DNA of 52,063 nt from Myxococcales bacterium (GTDB lineage Bacteria; Myxococcota_A; Polyangia; Palsa-1104), in NCBI GenBank assembly GCA_028287105.1, contig JAQBQH010000011.1:1-52063 (forward strand), read 5' to 3'. Positions within the stretch are counted from its first letter, which is position 1. Every line of letters starts with the position of its first letter. Below the pieces are notes generated by a model. It did not search any database and was not told the origin of the DNA. It was given only the letters and a program-made list of their open reading frames with translations. The translations under genes were made by a program, and so were the position numbers. This document shows positions 19,140-27,381 of this stretch, one piece after another.

Positions 19140-19646
19140 TCAGGCGGAGGGTGACTTTTGCTTCTCGACCCAGCGGCGGGTGGTCTTGGCCGCCTTGTCG
19201 TAGGAGTCGCGCAGCTGCTCCATCATGAACTTCTCGATCTTGCCGCCGATGAGCGGGATGGCGACCTTGACCTCGCCCTTGAACTCGCGGCGCGTGCGCT
19301 TGCCACCGTCGAGCGGCGTGACGATGTAGTCGCCTTCCATGCGGAACTTGTCCTTGAACATCTGCGTCTCGATCTTGATGCGCATGATGTTGGTGGCCCA
19401 GTCGAGCTCGTCGATCTCGGTGTAGCCCGTCGACTTCACCACCGACTGCAAGAACCCCGGGATCGGCGTCGACGGCTCGCACTTCTGCACGCGGTGGAAG
19501 TGCTTGCCGTCATCTTCCTGCTCGAGGACCTTGTACTCCTTCATGTTCAAGTCGGCGAACATCTCCTTGTTGAACTCGGGAGAGAGGAAGATCTTCCAGT
19601 ACCCTGCAGGATCGATGTCGAACTCGTGCACGAAGCTGAAATTCAT
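19140..19646 (-). CDS. DUF2505-like (START/SRPBCC-fold) protein
   Basis: The 168-residue protein begins MNFSFVHEFDIDPAGYWKIF and contains alternating strands with a long C-terminal helix (EKFMMEQLRDSYDKAAKTTRRW), the layout of DUF2505 and related SRPBCC lipid- or ligand-binding folds. There is no signal peptide. GGAGG precedes the ATG by about 7 bases. It is the last gene of the unit with a DUF362 protein, a YbhN-type membrane protein and a MutH-like gene, 33 bases after the MutH-like stop. Function unknown; lipid binding is a family-based inference. Confidence 0.75.
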   Translation of the reverse strand: MNFSFVHEFDIDPAGYWKIFLSPEFNKEMFADLNMKEYKVLEQEDDGKHFHRVQKCEPSTPIPGFLQSVVKSTGYTEIDELDWATNIMRIKIETQMFKDKFRMEGDYIVTPLDGGKRTRREFKGEVKVAIPLIGGKIEKFMMEQLRDSYDKAAKTTRRWVEKQKSPSA

Positions 19647-19679
19647 TGCGCGCCTCCGCCTCGGAAACCTAGCACAAGA

Positions 19680-20324
19680 TCAATCGCGCGGCGGCCAGAT
19701 GCCCTGCGCGCGAAACCAGCGCGGCACCAGATAGAGCCCGCGCGCCGGACGCTCGGGCGAGCCGGCGGCGGTCTCGACGATCCAGCCGTCGTGCCACATC
19801 GCGGTCCAGGTCTCGAAGGTGAACTCGTGCGCGTGATGACCGGCGATGAAGAAGTCCTGCCCGCGCGGCTCGACGAAGACGAAGAGGATGCGATCGCACT
19901 TGTCGAGCGGGTTCGAGCGCGGCGACAAGACCCCCAGCTTGACCCGCTCGACGACGCCGTCACCGGCGACCGGCACGCTCTTGATCTCGGCCGCGGGATG
20001 ATCGGCCGCCATGCCCGCGACCTTGCCGCCGACGAGCAGCCGCTCGACGCCATCGCCGACGCGCCCCTTGTGTCCGGCCGCGCCGCGCAGCGGGATCTTC
20101 CGGCCGCGCAGCTTCGACGCGCGCTCGAGCAGCCACGCCAGCGTGTGCTCGGGCAGCACGTACTCCGACGGCGGCAGCGGCCGACCGAGCGTTCGCGCCA
20201 CCGCCAGCAGCGCCTCGGCGCGACCAGGGAACGGCTCCTGCGAGCGCTCGCGCCACAGCCGCGCCAGCGTCGAGTGATCGTGTTGCACGACGAGGAGGAA
20301 GCGATCCGCCTCGTCGTCGGTCAT
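19680..20324 (-). CDS. MutH/Sau3AI-like endonuclease
   Basis: The 214-residue protein carries a segment closely resembling E. coli MutH: HKGRVGDGVERLLVG (compare DKGWIGVLLERWLG), then DHPAAEIKSVPV (compare DFPALGVELKTIPV), then DRILFVFVEPRG and a C-terminal RGLYLVPRWF. These supply candidate catalytic residues E94, D108, E113 and K115. The D-to-ExK spacing is two residues shorter than in MutH. There are about 50 extra residues at the N-terminus. It overlaps the upstream membrane-protein gene (ATGA). No dam, mutS or mutL gene is in the window, so it could be a methyl-directed nicking enzyme or a stand-alone restriction-type nuclease. Confidence 0.72.
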   Translation of the reverse strand: MTDDEADRFLLVVQHDHSTLARLWRERSQEPFPGRAEALLAVARTLGRPLPPSEYVLPEHTLAWLLERASKLRGRKIPLRGAAGHKGRVGDGVERLLVGGKVAGMAADHPAAEIKSVPVAGDGVVERVKLGVLSPRSNPLDKCDRILFVFVEPRGQDFFIAGHHAHEFTFETWTAMWHDGWIVETAAGSPERPARGLYLVPRWFRAQGIWPPRD

Positions 20325-21280
20325 TTCTTCAGCGCCGCCAGATCGACCTTCACGCGCCGCTGCATGACGAGGAGCGCGACGACGCCGACGACGACCGCGA
20401 ACCACAACGTGCACAGGCGGGTCACGAAGGTCGCGGCGGCGGCCATCGGCTCGCTGACGCCGTGCGCCTGCGCCACCAGGAGCTTGACCATGCCGATCTC
20501 CTGCACGCCCAATCCGCCGGGCAAGAACGACAGCGCGCCGGCGATGGTCATGGTCGCGTAGATGAAGGTGCACAGCTTGAGCGAGGCGTCGGCGCCCGAA
20601 AAGCCGCGCAGCACCAGCCAGAAGGCGACGCACTCGCACAGCCAGGCCACGAGCGAGAGCAGCGTCGCCAGCACCAGCGGCGTCGGCGCCAGCAGCTCCT
20701 TGGTCGCGCCGTAGAACTCGCGCAGCTTCGGCGCCAGCTTGCCGACCCCGGGCAGACCGCCGACGAGATCGATGATGCCGTGCGCCAGCCGCTCCGACGC
20801 CACGCACAAGACGGCCACGCCGACCAGCGCCAGCGCCACCCAGGCGATGCGCTCCCCGCCCGCCAGCGCGCCGACGCCGATGAGCGCCAGCGCCGCCAGC
20901 GCCACGAGGTCGGTCAGGCGCTCGGCGACCACGATGGGCGCGGTCCGCGCGATCGGGACGCCGTGTAGCTCGCGTAGGAGGTACGACTTGAGCACCTCGC
21001 CCACTTTTCCCGGCGTCACCGTCAGCGAGAAACCGGATAGGAAAATTCCGAAACTATCGCGTAACGGGATACGCACCCCGAGGCGGCGCAAATACAATTC
21101 CCATTTCAAAAAGCGAAGGAGATAATTGATTGCGGCGAGCGCGAGCGCACCTGCGGCCGTGGCCCACGCGTAGTGCTGAAGCGCGTCGACGACCTTGTTG
21201 AACCCGCTGTAGGCGGCGAAACCGACGTAGAAGAGCGCGCCCGCCGCTGCTGCCAGCGCAAGCGTGCGACCGAGGCGCAT
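20321..21280 (-). CDS. YbhN/LPG-synthase-type flippase-like membrane protein
   Basis: The 319-residue integral membrane protein has about eight hydrophobic helices. It matches the lysylphosphatidylglycerol synthase transmembrane family, notably the RFLKWELYLRRLG turn, the FLSGFSLTVTPGKVGEVLKSYLLRE motif and the late FLPGGLGVQEIG loop. Such proteins are implicated in lipid or polyprenyl-linked substrate translocation; no catalytic domain is attached here. It directly abuts the DUF362 gene (0 bases) and overlaps the MutH-like gene. Confidence 0.85.
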   Translation of the reverse strand: MRLGRTLALAAAAGALFYVGFAAYSGFNKVVDALQHYAWATAAGALALAAINYLLRFLKWELYLRRLGVRIPLRDSFGIFLSGFSLTVTPGKVGEVLKSYLLRELHGVPIARTAPIVVAERLTDLVALAALALIGVGALAGGERIAWVALALVGVAVLCVASERLAHGIIDLVGGLPGVGKLAPKLREFYGATKELLAPTPLVLATLLSLVAWLCECVAFWLVLRGFSGADASLKLCTFIYATMTIAGALSFLPGGLGVQEIGMVKLLVAQAHGVSEPMAAAATFVTRLCTLWFAVVVGVVALLVMQRRVKVDLAALKK

Positions 21281-22432
21281 CTAGGCGCGCGCGGTCGCCT
21301 GCGGCTCAACGGGCGTTGGTGCCGCGAACGTCGGCGGGCCCGACACGTACTGATCGAAGAGCCGCCCCCACTCGGTCGACTGGCGCCACTGGTCGAACAC
21401 GCGCCGGTCCTTGAAGCCCCAGCGATAGTAATCGTGGTAGGCCTCGGAGATCGCCACCGCGATGTGCACCAGCGGCGTGTGGAACAGGAGCTTCTGGAAG
21501 CGCTTGAGCGGCCCGAACCAGACCAGGTCGCCGCCGAGCCGCCGCATCAGGTTCTTGCCGACCGAGAAGTGCCAGTTCTCGCGCGACACGTCGTCGCCGA
21601 CGATGTCAATGTTCTCCGGCCGCCCGTTGCCGAGCCCGTCTTCGTCGGCCGCCGAGATGTACTGCAGCGACATCGGATCGAACCCCATCATCTTCGCCGA
21701 CACCGCGTCGATGGCCACCTGATCGGCCGACGCCAGCATGAAGTTCTTCACCACCGGGAACATGGTGCGCGGCCCCGGGCCGTTGCCCGCGGTCGTGCCG
21801 TCCATGATGGCGAACAGGCCGGTGTGGATCTCCTTCTGAATCGCCAGGAGATCGACGAGCGTCTCGTGAATCCACGAGTGCGTGTAGTGACGATGCGTCG
21901 ACAGAAGACCGCCGAAGGCGTTCTTCATGGCGCCGGTCGTCGTCGTGTAGATGTGGCACTTGGTCGTCGGCAGATGGACGATGTTCTTGCCGAAGAAGTA
22001 GTCGGGGACGTGGATGCCCTCGGGGAAGATCTTGTCGAGGACGCGCATGCGCGCCTTCGGCTTGTACTCGATCCACTTCATGTCTCCGTCCTTGAAATTG
22101 AACAGGACAGGGACGTCATACTTCTTGAAGATCGGCTTGTAGTGGTTGAGGTCCTCGCCCTTGAACGCGTCGGTGACGACGGTCTTGTTCTGGACGCAGG
22201 TGACGTCGCGGTACCCACTGCCGCGCAGCGCTTGAATCGTCCCCTCGAGTTGCCAGGGCGTCGTGTTCGCTGCGGGGAAGGGGTAGTGCCAGCTGATGTT
22301 GTCTTTGAGGATGGTGGTGGCGCTGGGGTCGAGCGCGGCCTGCATGCCCGCCAGCTCACACAGACGATGAATATCGGAGAGTACAGTGCTCGGCGTGACC
22401 CTCAGCACCGCCACCTTGGAGCGTTTCGCCAT
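21281..22432 (-). CDS. DUF362 domain protein
   Basis: The 383-residue protein has the DUF362 pattern: an N-terminal VAVLRVTPSTV strand, ILKDNISWH, a central region with NIVHLPTTKCHIYTTTTGAMKNAFGGL, and HxD-type segments (MDGTTAGNGPGPR). Family members often carry additional Fe-S ferredoxin domains, but none is present here. No signal peptide. It lies 15 bases after a small lipoprotein gene and immediately before the flippase-like gene. Biochemical role unknown. Confidence 0.82.
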   Translation of the reverse strand: MAKRSKVAVLRVTPSTVLSDIHRLCELAGMQAALDPSATTILKDNISWHYPFPAANTTPWQLEGTIQALRGSGYRDVTCVQNKTVVTDAFKGEDLNHYKPIFKKYDVPVLFNFKDGDMKWIEYKPKARMRVLDKIFPEGIHVPDYFFGKNIVHLPTTKCHIYTTTTGAMKNAFGGLLSTHRHYTHSWIHETLVDLLAIQKEIHTGLFAIMDGTTAGNGPGPRTMFPVVKNFMLASADQVAIDAVSAKMMGFDPMSLQYISAADEDGLGNGRPENIDIVGDDVSRENWHFSVGKNLMRRLGGDLVWFGPLKRFQKLLFHTPLVHIAVAISEAYHDYYRWGFKDRRVFDQWRQSTEWGRLFDQYVSGPPTFAAPTPVEPQATARA

Positions 22433-22447
22433 GCGGGAAATCTACAT

Positions 22448-22609
22448 CTAACCGTCGCTGTGCGCCATGTCGGGGATCTTCGCGAGATCCGGCGCCTTCA
22501 TGGTCATGTCCGCCGGCACCGACGTGTCGTCGTCGCAGCCGGTTGCCATCGCGCCAAGCGCGAGGGCGGGGATCAGGGTCAACATCGCGATACGGATGAT
22601 TCGAAGCAC
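22448..22609 (-). CDS. Small Met/Asp-rich lipoprotein
   Basis: A 53-residue precursor starting at GTG with a strong GGAGGATAACC upstream. A hydrophobic signal (MLRIIRIAMLTLIPALALGAM) ends in a lipobox-like ATGC at Cys25. The mature peptide is short and acidic (DDDTSVPADMTMKAPDLAK...). It precedes the DUF362 gene by 15 bases and probably opens that operon. The Shine-Dalgarno, lipobox and in-frame context make it a convincing gene despite its size. Function unknown. Confidence 0.75.
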   Translation of the reverse strand: MLRIIRIAMLTLIPALALGAMATGCDDDTSVPADMTMKAPDLAKIPDMAHSDG

Positions 22610-22717
22610 GGTTATCCTCCAAGCCAATTGACACTGGCGGATATAGCAAGCGCGGTGCCGCAGCCCAGATAGCCGGAATCACTTGCGCGCCTCCCCTGCT
22701 GGTCTGACATCCGTGTC

Positions 22718-22746
22718 TTGACGGGCTTCACCTGGCCGGCTAGCGT
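22718..22746 (+). promoter_or_regulatory. Promoter of the CheY-like gene (leaderless type)
   Basis: TTGACG (22718-22723), a 17-base spacer and TAGCGT (22741-22746). The -35 is good and the -10 is weak. The gap to the ATG at 22754 is 7 bases, which would place the transcription start at the start codon. Confidence 0.45.
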
Positions 22747-22753
22747 CGTTGCA

Positions 22754-23146
22754 ATGTCGACCAAAAAGCCCGTCATTCTCATCGCCGACGACGATCCGGA
22801 AATTCTCACCATGCTCGGCATCCGTCTCAGCAAGAAGGGCTATCAGGTCCTCGAGGCCGTCGATGGTCATCAGACCATCAACCTCGCGCGCAAGCATCAT
22901 CCCGATCTCGTGCTGCTCGACGTGATGATGCCCGGCAAGAACGGCTGGGAAGTGGCGAAGGAGCTGCGCTCCGACGAGCAGTTCGGCAATCTCGGCATCG
23001 TCATGCTCACCGCGATCGGCGAGAAGGTGAACGAGATGACGTCGCCGCTCTACGGCGCCGACGCCTACGTCGACAAGCCGTTCGATTTTTCGGAGCTCGA
23101 GGAGAAGATCAAGATCGTGCTGGCGGAGCGCGCCGGCCGCTCGTAG
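22754..23146 (+). CDS. Single-domain response regulator (CheY-like)
   Basis: The 130-residue protein is only a receiver domain: acidic pocket D12-D13-D14, phosphoacceptor D56 (LLDVMMPGKNG), T86 and K108 (VDKPF). There is no output domain and no adjacent histidine kinase, so it is an orphan regulator acting by protein contact. The start is ATG 22754; an ORF start at 22718 lies within the promoter. Its TAG directly abuts the stop codon of the convergent amidase gene. Confidence 0.92.
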   Translation: MSTKKPVILIADDDPEILTMLGIRLSKKGYQVLEAVDGHQTINLARKHHPDLVLLDVMMPGKNGWEVAKELRSDEQFGNLGIVMLTAIGEKVNEMTSPLYGADAYVDKPFDFSELEEKIKIVLAERAGRS

Positions 23147-24712
23147 CTACGCGGCGCGAGTAGAGCTGCGGCGCCGCGCGACGACGAGCGCGAGCGCCGC
23201 GAGCAGCATCCAGCCCACCGACGATGACGACGACGCGCTGCCCGTGACGGTGCAGCCGCCCTGCGATGCGCCCGTCATCGGATCGTCGCCCTTCGGCGTG
23301 GCGTCGTCGTTGGCGCCCGGGGTGCCGCTGACCTGACCGACGCCACCGTTGCCGCCGGTGCCCGTGCCGCCGCCGCCACCGCCGCCACCCGAGCCGCCGC
23401 CACCCGCCGGCGTCGACATGTTGCAGACGTCGTTGGTGCCGATGGGCTGCGACACGCAGCCCTTGTCGCACTTTTCGATCTCCACCTTGCCGTTGTTGCA
23501 GCGCACGGCTTCGGTCTTGTCGGTGGTGCAGTTCCACAGCGGGTAGGCGTCATTGCAGCTGCAGCTGCCGCCGAGCTTCTCCATGTACTGGCACCACTCC
23601 CAGTGGTATCCCGGGTCGCGGTGGTTGGCGGAGCCGCCGTAGTTGGCGCTGGTCTCACACGCGTCGAGCGTGTCGCTGCAGGGGGCCGAGCTGTCGGTGA
23701 TCTTGGTGCCGTCCGGAACCTGGTAGTGGCCGAAGATGTGCGCGCGATCGAGTGGCACGTTCCAGCGCGAGCGGATGCTCTTCACCAGCGCCGCGGACTT
23801 GTCGTAGAGGCCCTTCTGATACCCGGCCGCGTCACCAGCGAAGCCGACATGCTCGATGCCGACCGAGCGCTGGTTGACGTAGTAGTTGCCGGCGTGCCAC
23901 GCGGTGTAGCCCTCGGGCACGAACTGCCCGACGCGCGAGCCGTCGGCGTCGACGATGTAGTGCACCGACTTGCCGGCGTCGTTCTGTAGCGTCGCGACCG
24001 AGGCGTTCCAGCCGCCCTCGGTGTCGTGAATGACGATGCTGTTGACGGCCGCGGTGCCGGCGGTGCGCGACGTATCGCACTTGCCGGAGCAGCTCGTCGT
24101 GTACCAGATGGCGCCGGGAAATTCGGGCGAGCCGCCCACCGCTTCGACGAGCGGCCCCGGCGCAGCGACGGTGAGCTCGGGATGCGCGGAGATCGTGATG
24201 GTCTCGCCGTCCCGCGCGGGGAACGGTCCGCCGGCGCGCAGGATGGTGAAGACGTCCTCGGCGTAGCGCGCACGCGAGAGATGATCGTACATGCCCGAGA
24301 GCTCCTCGAGCGCGCCGCGCCAGCTGGCGAGATCGCTCGAGCGCGCGCCGGTCGCGCGGCCAAGCTCGCCGAGGACGCGGGCGCCGGCTTCGGTGGCGAG
24401 GTCGGTGTCGCTGCGCAGCGTAAGCTCGTCGACGCCCATGAGCGTGGCGCCGTGGGCGAGTGAATCGAAGGCGCCGTGACGAAGCTCGAGGATGCCGGCG
24501 ACGGGAACGTGGTCGGCCGGATCGGGCAGCCGAACGCGCGAGAGCATGACGCCGCCTTCGACGACGCCGATGGCGAGCATCAGCTCGCGCGGCACGTCGT
24601 TGCGGTCGGCCGAGACCGCGACCGACTGCGCGACGGGGCCGGCCGGGGCGGCGGGATGCGTCGTCGAGCAAGCCGTCAAGGCCAGCGTCAAGCCAAGTGA
24701 ATAGGGTCGCAT
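23147..24712 (-). CDS. Exported N-acetylmuramoyl-L-alanine amidase with lipobox and MYXO-CTERM-like tail
   Basis: The 521-residue protein has a short signal with lipobox LTAC (Cys15), an uncharacterised segment (30-195), then an Amidase_2/PGRP domain (about 200-380) with candidate zinc ligands H229 (IVIHDTEGGW), H329 (FGHY) and D366 (HRDPG). A Cys-rich region (383-430, eight Cys) follows, then a Gly-rich linker and a C-terminal tail with Cys487, a hydrophobic stretch (VGWMLLAALALVV) and RRR, the pattern of MYXO-CTERM sorting signals. It should cleave the amide between MurNAc and the stem peptide at the cell surface. AGAGGTG precedes the ATG. Confidence 0.88.
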   Translation of the reverse strand: MRPYSLGLTLALTACSTTHPAAPAGPVAQSVAVSADRNDVPRELMLAIGVVEGGVMLSRVRLPDPADHVPVAGILELRHGAFDSLAHGATLMGVDELTLRSDTDLATEAGARVLGELGRATGARSSDLASWRGALEELSGMYDHLSRARYAEDVFTILRAGGPFPARDGETITISAHPELTVAAPGPLVEAVGGSPEFPGAIWYTTSCSGKCDTSRTAGTAAVNSIVIHDTEGGWNASVATLQNDAGKSVHYIVDADGSRVGQFVPEGYTAWHAGNYYVNQRSVGIEHVGFAGDAAGYQKGLYDKSAALVKSIRSRWNVPLDRAHIFGHYQVPDGTKITDSSAPCSDTLDACETSANYGGSANHRDPGYHWEWCQYMEKLGGSCSCNDAYPLWNCTTDKTEAVRCNNGKVEIEKCDKGCVSQPIGTNDVCNMSTPAGGGGSGGGGGGGGTGTGGNGGVGQVSGTPGANDDATPKGDDPMTGASQGGCTVTGSASSSSSVGWMLLAALALVVARRRSSTRAA

Positions 24713-24822
24713 GGACGCACCTCTGTGCAACCGCCGTGCGCGATTTCGAGCCGAACGATTCCGCACGGGTGCGCGCCACCTACATGGGCGCCTGCGCACC
24801 ACTTGGGGCGAATTCGCAACCT

Positions 24823-25515
24823 CTAGTCCTCACCTGCATGGGTGGTCCCGAACAGGGCGTCCATGATGGGGAACGTGATGTTGAAGTTGTACTTCTGCAT
24901 CTTGGCGATGTCGTGATGGAGCGTGTGGTGCGCGCGCAGCCGGCGCACCGGCCACAGCCGGCCGACGAAGCTGTCGGGCCGCTGGTGATACGACCAGTGC
25001 AGCCACTCGTACGAGAGGTAATAGCCGACCGCGGTGGCGACGAAGAGGCGCGCTACGTTGGCGGTGGTGAGCCACGCCAGCGCCAGGCCGACCGGGAGCG
25101 CGAAGAGGCCGAAGAAGAAGGCGAGCAGCACGGGCGGGAACAGCACCATGTAGTAGTCGCGCGGCGTCTCGGCGGCCATCGCCTCGTGCGTGTAGAAGTG
25201 GTGATGCGAGGGCGTGTGGCGATCGAAGACGAGGTGAAACGGCTTCGTGCGGTGGTGCATGACGCCGCGATGCGCGCGGTACTCGACGAAGTTCGCGAAC
25301 AAGAAGGTCGCCGGAACCGTCAGGAGCTCCCACCACGCGGGCGCGCGCACCGTCGCTGCGCACCAGGCGACGATGGTCAAGGAGACGATCGACGTGAATG
25401 CGAAATGGGCGACGCCCGAGTAGCGCCGGCCGATGTAGCGGTCGCGAAACTCGGCGCGAAACTGCGCGACCTTCTGCGGGATCGGCTCCGGGGTCGTGGG
25501 CACGCGCGTCGTCAT
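24823..25515 (-). CDS. Fatty acid hydroxylase / sterol desaturase family protein
   Basis: The 230-residue membrane protein has the histidine clusters of the di-iron membrane hydroxylase superfamily: HRGVMHH, HTPSHHHF, EWLHWSYH and LRAHHTLHH, with hydrophobic segments between them. Its substrate could be a fatty acid, a lipid headgroup or a sterol; sequence alone does not say. The start overlaps the stop of the MFS gene upstream (ATGA), so the two are co-translated and may act on the same lipid or its precursor. Confidence 0.88.
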   Translation of the reverse strand: MTTRVPTTPEPIPQKVAQFRAEFRDRYIGRRYSGVAHFAFTSIVSLTIVAWCAATVRAPAWWELLTVPATFLFANFVEYRAHRGVMHHRTKPFHLVFDRHTPSHHHFYTHEAMAAETPRDYYMVLFPPVLLAFFFGLFALPVGLALAWLTTANVARLFVATAVGYYLSYEWLHWSYHQRPDSFVGRLWPVRRLRAHHTLHHDIAKMQKYNFNITFPIMDALFGTTHAGED

Positions 25516-26756
25516 GCGGCCTCCCGCTCCTCGCTGCGCTGTTGCTTCCAGGCGCCGAATACGGTGAAGAGCACGCTGAGCGCGACGATGCCGAGGACGT
25601 TGAGGCCGGCGTCGACGCCGAAGAGACCGCGCGCCCCGTGGTGCTCGTGGAAGCGCGTGTCGATCCAGCCGACGTACATGATCGCGGCGTTGCCGGCCGA
25701 GACGAAGAGCGCGTACTGCGTGCCGGCGGCGGCGCCGGCGCGGCCGATGGTCTCGAGCACCACCGCCGAGAACGACGCGTAACAGAACCCGGCGACGAGG
25801 AGGTAGACGCTGACGCCGATGGCGTACGTGGTCGGCGTCATCGGCAGCGCCAGCATCGTCAGCCCGACGAGCGCGGTGAGCGCGCCCGACAAGAGGTACA
25901 TGGCGCGGCGATTGGTGCGATCGCAGACATAGCCGCCGACGAGCGCGCCGGCGGCGGTGACGAGGCCATTGACCGGTCCGTTGACGAACGCGACCATGCC
26001 GACCGACGCGTGATAGTCGCCGGCGAACGCGGTCGCGTAGTTGAGGAGCGCGGCGGTGCCGACGGGCGACATGCAAAACAGGATTCCGGTCCAGCCCTGG
26101 CGTGAGCGGGCGACGCGCGCGACGTCGCGCCACAGCGTCACGAACACGTCCTTGGCGCGCCGCCGCCCGACGCGATCGGGCTCGTCGACGATGAGCACCG
26201 CGAACGACGGCGCGATCATCAAGATGGCGACTTCGATGCCGACGGCCCACGGCGGCAGCCACGCCGAGGTCGCCATCGTCAGCCAGGCGCCGAGTGCCGC
26301 ACCGACGAGATTGCCGAGATTGAGCCAGCCCGCGGCGGCGCCGCGCAGCCGATCGGGCAGCGTCGAGGCGAGCAGGCCCCCGTTGCACGTGCCGACCAGT
26401 CCGCTGATCAGCTGACCCGCGAAGGCGAACCCGAGGAACGGCCCGATCTTCGACGGCAGCGGCATCGTGAGCGCGATCGCCAGGCAGAGCGCGCCGAGCG
26501 CAGCGACGATGATGAGCCAGTGTTTGCGCTTCGGTCCGATGTCGACGACCGGCGCGTAGAGGAACTGGACGATCGGCGGAACGAGCAGCGCCGCGCCGTA
26601 CCAGCCGATGTCACCGACGGAGATCCCGGCCTTTCTGGCGAGAAACGGCATCGTGCCCGCGACGAAGCCGCCCGACACGCCGTAGGGAACAGCGGTGAGG
26701 CCGAACAGCCAGGGGGGCGGATGCTTCGGGTTGTCGGCGCGCATCGCGGGTGTCAT
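25512..26756 (-). CDS. MFS transporter, AmpG/PAT-like
   Basis: The 414-residue protein has about twelve hydrophobic helices. The N-terminal region (FGLTAVPYGVSGGFVAGTMPFLARKAGI...) and the VDIGPKRKHW loop after helix 2 resemble AmpG-like members of the major facilitator superfamily, which import muropeptides or acetyl-CoA. The substrate is not established. ATG 26744 is an alternative start. The gene is divergent from the ferredoxin gene across only 37 bases and is coupled to the hydroxylase downstream. Confidence 0.8.
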   Translation of the reverse strand: MTPAMRADNPKHPPPWLFGLTAVPYGVSGGFVAGTMPFLARKAGISVGDIGWYGAALLVPPIVQFLYAPVVDIGPKRKHWLIIVAALGALCLAIALTMPLPSKIGPFLGFAFAGQLISGLVGTCNGGLLASTLPDRLRGAAAGWLNLGNLVGAALGAWLTMATSAWLPPWAVGIEVAILMIAPSFAVLIVDEPDRVGRRRAKDVFVTLWRDVARVARSRQGWTGILFCMSPVGTAALLNYATAFAGDYHASVGMVAFVNGPVNGLVTAAGALVGGYVCDRTNRRAMYLLSGALTALVGLTMLALPMTPTTYAIGVSVYLLVAGFCYASFSAVVLETIGRAGAAAGTQYALFVSAGNAAIMYVGWIDTRFHEHHGARGLFGVDAGLNVLGIVALSVLFTVFGAWKQQRSEEREAA

Positions 26757-26793
26757 GATGAGGCGTCACCGTACCGATGAGCAAGCATCCGTC

Positions 26794-27381
26794 ATGAGCA
26801 CGAAGGATCCCAAAGCGCTCTCGCGTCGCGAGCTCTTGAGCTTCTGGCGCAAGCCGCTCGAGTCCGCCGTCAAGACGATGAGACCGCCGGCCCCGCCCGA
26901 GGCGCCGGCATATCGCCCCCCGCCGCTGCGGCCACCGGGGATGCTGCACGAGCTGCTCCTGGCCAAGCACTGCATCCGCTGCGGCAAGTGCGTCGAGGCG
27001 TGCCCGGCCGATGCCATCTTCCCGCTCGGCGCCGACTGGGGCGCGGCCGCCGGTACGCCCGCCATCGACGCGCGCAAGCAGCCGTGCGTGATGTGCACCG
27101 GGCTCAAGTGCACCCACGTCTGTCCGTCGGGCGCGCTCCTGCCGATCTACTCCAACGTCGACGTGACGATGGGCAAGGCTGTGGTCGACGAAGCGCGCTG
27201 CATCACCTACGCGGGGCAGGCGTGTACCGTCTGTCAGGAGCATTGCCCGGTCCCGGGAACGCTCGGCTTCGACGAAGCGGGCAAGCTCCACGTCGTCGAC
27301 GCGCAATGCACCGGCTGCGGCCTGTGCGAGCACTTCTGCCCGACCGAGCCGCAGGCGATCCGGGTCCGGCCGAGGGCCTGA
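26794..27381 (+). CDS. Four-cluster 4Fe-4S ferredoxin-type protein (NapG/MauM-like)
   Basis: The 195-residue protein has four cysteine groups consistent with four 4Fe-4S clusters: CIRCGKCVEACP, CVMCTGLKCTHVCP, CITYAGQACTVCQEHCP and CTGCGLCEHFCP. This matches NapG/MauM-type electron-transfer proteins. The N-terminus has SRRELLSF, like a twin-arginine motif, but it is followed by charged residues rather than a hydrophobic core, so export is doubtful. The start at ATG 26794 is preferred over upstream in-frame ATGs that overlap the divergent MFS gene. The stop overlaps the next gene (TGATG). Confidence 0.87.
   Translation: MSTKDPKALSRRELLSFWRKPLESAVKTMRPPAPPEAPAYRPPPLRPPGMLHELLLAKHCIRCGKCVEACPADAIFPLGADWGAAAGTPAIDARKQPCVMCTGLKCTHVCPSGALLPIYSNVDVTMGKAVVDEARCITYAGQACTVCQEHCPVPGTLGFDEAGKLHVVDAQCTGCGLCEHFCPTEPQAIRVRPRA

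Noticed and set aside
20324-20807. Upstream open frame that would extend the MutH-like protein to 375 residues
   Set aside because: It runs antisense-like through the flippase-like gene with low-complexity Ala/Arg sequence; the ATGA junction at 20324 is the natural start.
25515-26388. Upstream open frame joined to the fatty-acid hydroxylase
   Set aside because: It lies within the MFS gene in another frame and is Arg-rich; the hydroxylase starts at the ATGA junction at 25515.
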